Shown one piece after another: positions 7,017 through 9,210 of a DNA stretch of 9,210 nucleotides. The notes under the pieces are model-generated. The model did not search any database and was not told where the DNA came from. It saw only the letters and a program-made list of their open reading frames with translations. This DNA is from an uncultured Eubacteriales bacterium (GTDB lineage: Bacteria; Bacillota; Clostridia; Christensenellales; Aristaeellaceae): the NCBI GenBank assembly GCA_902782795.1, contig CACZOT010000357.1, positions 1 to 9,210 on the forward strand, in the 5' to 3' direction. The translations under genes were made by a program, and so were the position numbers. The first letter of the stretch is position 1, and every line of letters begins with the position of its first letter.

Positions 7017-7084
7017 CGCATAGAGATCCAGTACGTCAGCCGCGTCCGGAACGCCTCCGGCGCGGGAGAAGAGAGGTGGCAGGC

Positions 7085-7795
7085 ATGCGTCGGGAACAGC
7101 ACGAATCCTTCCGCGCCGGAGCGGGTTTTTACAGGCTGTTCTGGTTTTTCGTGATCGGCAGCGTGGCGGGGTTCGTTCTCGAGGGCCTCTGGAGCCTGGT
7201 GCACTGGGGCCGTTGGGCGCACCACGCGGGCGTGGTCTGGGGGCCGTTCTGCACGATCTACGGGCTCGGCTTCGTGGCCATGCAGATCGCGCCGGACCTC
7301 TGCTCCCGTGGAATACACAGCCGCCTCCAGCGCAGGCTGACGCAGTTCTGCCTCTGCGCGGTGGCGGGCTCGCTCGTGGAGTTCGCCGTCAGCTGGTGTC
7401 AGGAGGCCTGGTTCGGCTCCGTCTCCTGGGATTACAGCGATCAGCCCTTCAACCTCGGCGGGCGCGTCAGCCTGATGATGACCTTCGTCTGGGGCTTGCT
7501 GGGCGTGATCTTCGCCGAGCTCGTCTCCCCGCGCATGCAGTCCCTCGTGGACGGGATCCGCGGCCAAGGCGGCTATGTCGTCACCTGGGGGCTGATCGTC
7601 TTCATGTTCGTGAACCTCCTCGTCTCCGCCGCCGCGGTCAAGCGGTGGCAGCAGCGCGCCGACAGCGTGCCCGCGCAGAACCGCGTCGAGCGGGCGCTGG
7701 ATCAGTCCTTCGGAGACGAGCGCATGGAGAAGCTCTTCCCCAATATGCAGTTCACCGAGATGGGCGCCTACAGCTACGCTTCCCACGGGGCGTAG
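7085..7795 (+). CDS. Five-helix membrane protein, PF06541 (CmpB-type, 'putative ABC transporter type IV') family
   Basis: The 236-residue integral membrane protein has hydrophobic segments at about residues 16-38, 48-69, 86-106, 126-147 and 163-185. A soluble tail of about 50 residues follows, ending in a stretch with GDERMEKLFPNMQF. Family hallmarks are WGPFCTIYGLG (52-62) and WDYSDQPFNLGGRVSL (115-130) followed by WGLLG (136-140). The family carries an ABC-transporter label, but no ATPase, binding protein or Walker motif is present here or next door, so that label is weak. The ATG at 7085 follows GAGAGG with 9-base spacing; the upstream extension of the frame to 6950 looks non-coding. The gene is transcribed away from the TIGR04086-like gene and ends at a bidirectional terminator. 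Function unknown; a membrane role is certain. Confidence 0.82.
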   Translation: MRREQHESFRAGAGFYRLFWFFVIGSVAGFVLEGLWSLVHWGRWAHHAGVVWGPFCTIYGLGFVAMQIAPDLCSRGIHSRLQRRLTQFCLCAVAGSLVEFAVSWCQEAWFGSVSWDYSDQPFNLGGRVSLMMTFVWGLLGVIFAELVSPRMQSLVDGIRGQGGYVVTWGLIVFMFVNLLVSAAAVKRWQQRADSVPAQNRVERALDQSFGDERMEKLFPNMQFTEMGAYSYASHGA

Positions 7796-7840
7796 GCGGC
7801 AGACGCCGGGGGAATGGCCCCGCCTGAGGGAATTGAATCG

Positions 7841-7888
7841 AAAACGGGCTCCGGTATCCTTTCACAGGGGTAGCCGAGCCCGTTTTTT
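7841..7888. terminator. Bidirectional hairpin terminator between convergent genes
   Basis: AAAACGGGCTC (7841-7851) pairs with GAGCCCGTTTT (7876-7886). The stem continues inward through bulges at 7852 and 7873 to C7859-G7868. The plus strand ends in six T (7883-7888). The minus strand ends CGTTTTCGATTC. It lies between the stops at 7795 (plus) and 7987 (minus). Its left arm, GGGCTCCGGTATCCTTT, repeats that at 1483-1499, while its right arm has drifted. Confidence 0.88.
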
Positions 7889-7923
7889 CCGAAAGAGCCG
7901 CTGCGTTCACGCAATACAGGAAT

Positions 7924-7949
7924 CCCCCCCGGGAAGGGTCGGACAGAGG
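7924..7949. repeat. Partial copy of the repeat-cluster edge
   Basis: CCCCCCCGGGAAGGGTCGG followed by ACAGAGG resembles 1377-1409 (CCCCCCGGGGAGGATCGGG, then six extra bases, then GCAGAGG). In both places the match lies within about 100 bases of a GGCTCCGGTATCC hairpin. The two gaps therefore seem to share more than one block of related sequence. The match is short and GC-rich, so chance or low complexity cannot be excluded. Confidence 0.4.
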
Positions 7950-7986
7950 CCCCGGGCGTACCCCCGCTGAGGCCCAAGACGCGCCC

Positions 7987-8496
7987 TCAGACATATCCTT
8001 CCCGCATGAGCGTCTCCAGCACGCGCGCCTCGCGCTCGAGCATGGCCTGGTCCTTGGGGCCATGCGGGTGTTCGCGGTTGACCGCGATCACCTCGCGCGG
8101 ATCGGCCCAGACGAGGTGGAAGCCCTCCTCGACCTCGTAGTCGTCCAGATCCTGCCGGCCGGGCTCGCCGTCGGCCTCGCAGAGGTAGTAGTAATTGTCC
8201 TGCACGAAGGTATCGCCCTTCTCGCCCTTCTGGACGCGGTGCACGAGCCCGTAGGGGCGGACGCTCTCCGGCCGCACGATCAGGCCGGATTCCTCGCGCG
8301 CCTCGCGGACGACCGCTTCCTCCCGGCTCTCGTCGGGCTCGATGCCGCCGCCGGGGAACTTGTAGTAATCGTATTTTCGGCTGTGCACCATGGCCACACG
8401 TCCATCGCGCAGGATCACCGCCCGCGCCGAAGGGCGGATGAAGAGCGGCGCGTCCGGCGCGTAATCGCGCTTGTCCATGGTAAAGAGAAGGCGCAT
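7987..8496 (-). CDS. NUDIX hydrolase
   Basis: The 169-residue protein carries a textbook Nudix box at residues 50-72: G50, E56, then R64-E65, E68-E69 and G71, fitting GX5EX7REUXEEXGU. This box binds divalent metal and hydrolyses a diphosphate bond in nucleoside-diphosphate-X substrates. KYDYYKFPGGGIEPDES leads into the box. The C-terminal part (VWADPREVIAVNREH) is the usual closing strand-helix region. The ATG at 8496 was chosen because AAGGAG lies 8 bases upstream and the preceding gene's stop (TGA at 8501-8499) ends just two bases before it. The frame stays open upstream to 8859 but there overlaps the GNAT gene in another frame. It forms an operon with that acetyltransferase. Substrate not predictable: Nudix boxes do not reveal it, and 8-oxo-dGTP, ADP-ribose or others are possible. 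Probably cytoplasmic. Confidence 0.92.
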   Translation of the reverse strand: MRLLFTMDKRDYAPDAPLFIRPSARAVILRDGRVAMVHSRKYDYYKFPGGGIEPDESREEAVVREAREESGLIVRPESVRPYGLVHRVQKGEKGDTFVQDNYYYLCEADGEPGRQDLDDYEVEEGFHLVWADPREVIAVNREHPHGPKDQAMLEREARVLETLMREGYV

Positions 8497-8498
8497 GC

Positions 8499-9210
8499 TC
8501 ACAACTCCTTTTTCGCCATGAAGTATTCCATGCTGACGCGGTAGCCCGCGCGGCCGTACATGCGCAGGATATCCGTGTAGGTGTACTGGAGGGCGGCCCG
8601 GCGCATACCGCGCTCGAGCAGATAGCGCGTCGCCGCCTGGACCATGCGGGTGGCGATGCCGCGGTTGCGGCATTCCTCGCGCGTGACCGTGCAGCCGACG
8701 TTGCCGAGCCCCGGCTCGACCGTGCCCAGATCGATCAGGATGCAGCCCACCGCGCGGCCGCCCTCCTCGGCCAGGAGGATCGGCTTGGGGCTCTGCGGAT
8801 CGTAATGGGAGAGGGGCTCGTAGTACCGCGCGAATTCCTCGTAGCCGGCGCGCACGCAATCCAGCACCAGCGGCCGGTCCTCAGGCGTGGCCAGGCGGTA
8901 GAGGACGCCGTCCTGCTCGAGGCCGACGCGCGCCTCGAACCGCGGCAGGTGGGCCACGTCGCATTCCATGTCGAAGCAGCCGGTCTCGCCCCAATCGTGC
9001 CGATAGCCCCGGCGGCGGAAGAAATCCTCCGCCCCGCCGAGCATGGGCACGCCCGGCGTGATGTAGCTCTCGCCCACGCCTACCTGCACGCTCTTCGCGC
9101 CGCGCTCGCGCAGGACCGCCTCGGCCTCGGCGAGCAGTTGGCCGCCGATCCCCCGGCCGCGGCGCTTCTCCTCCACACAGAGCAGATACACCGTTTCCCC
9201 GCGCGCCACG
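8499..9210 (-). CDS. Tandem-domain GNAT N-acetyltransferase (partial, N-terminus beyond window)
   Basis: The 236 visible residues hold two GNAT modules that would bind acetyl-CoA. The first is cut by the window edge but keeps motif A, EEKRRGRGIGGQLL (visible residues 13-26, the R/Q-x-x-G-x-G/A loop at RRGRGIG). It closes at about residue 70 with FFRRRGYRHDW. The second begins at about residue 100 (GVLYRLATPEDRPLV), has motif A at NVGCTVTREECRNRGIA (170-186) and closes with MYGRAGYRVSMEYFMAKKEL. The true start is not in the window; the GTG at 9209 is internal. The stop overlaps the ribosome binding region of the NUDIX gene and lies two bases before its ATG, so the two are almost surely co-transcribed and possibly translationally coupled. 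The acceptor substrate is unknown. One module may be structural, as in other double-GNAT proteins. Confidence 0.88.
   Translation of the reverse strand, partial: VARGETVYLLCVEEKRRGRGIGGQLLAEAEAVLRERGAKSVQVGVGESYITPGVPMLGGAEDFFRRRGYRHDWGETGCFDMECDVAHLPRFEARVGLEQDGVLYRLATPEDRPLVLDCVRAGYEEFARYYEPLSHYDPQSPKPILLAEEGGRAVGCILIDLGTVEPGLGNVGCTVTREECRNRGIATRMVQAATRYLLERGMRRAALQYTYTDILRMYGRAGYRVSMEYFMAKKEL

Overview
The window is GC-rich, densely coded DNA. It looks like a member of the class Clostridia (Firmicutes), probably a host-associated one. The support is the gene content: a CmpB-type DUF (PF06541) membrane protein, a TIGR04086-type membrane protein, a GlgP plus GH13 pair, sigma-A-like promoters, and intergenic gaps full of GC-rich palindromes. 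I cannot assign a genus. The window looks chromosomal: I see no phage, transposase, CRISPR, tRNA or rRNA signal.

Layout. (1) Positions 1-1312, minus strand: an asparagine-synthetase-like protein cut by the left edge of the window. Its ATP-dependent synthetase half looks intact, but its N-terminal glutaminase half has lost the catalytic Cys and the NGE motif. (2) Positions 1313-1949: a 637-base divergent gap without a convincing gene. It holds palindromic repeat clusters, a terminator-like hairpin, and a strong extended -10 promoter with a leader of about 124 nt reading right. (3) Positions 1950-6275, plus strand: a two-gene alpha-glucan operon, glycogen/maltodextrin phosphorylase (glgP) followed 3 bases later by a cytoplasmic GH13 alpha-glycosidase, closed by a perfect hairpin terminator. 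(4) Positions 6369-6794, minus, and 7085-7795, plus: two small divergently transcribed integral membrane proteins, TIGR04086-like and PF06541-like, with a 290-base spacer that holds a TATAAT box and a potential leader stem. (5) After a second bidirectional terminator, positions 7987-9210, minus: a tandem-GNAT acetyltransferase (cut by the right edge) and a NUDIX hydrolase in a tight operon.

How the genes work together. Phosphorylase releases glucose-1-phosphate from the non-reducing ends of glycogen or maltodextrins. It stalls on short or branched oligosaccharides, which the GH13 enzyme probably trims, so the two form a storage-glucan or dextrin breakdown unit. The other genes look like independent housekeeping or accessory functions.

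Novelty. I found no obvious new multi-gene system. The most interesting points are the asparagine-synthetase homologue with a disabled glutaminase site, a family of sequence-related terminator hairpins recurring at three gene boundaries (one of them in a divergent gap where no terminator is expected), and two long potentially structured 5' leaders.
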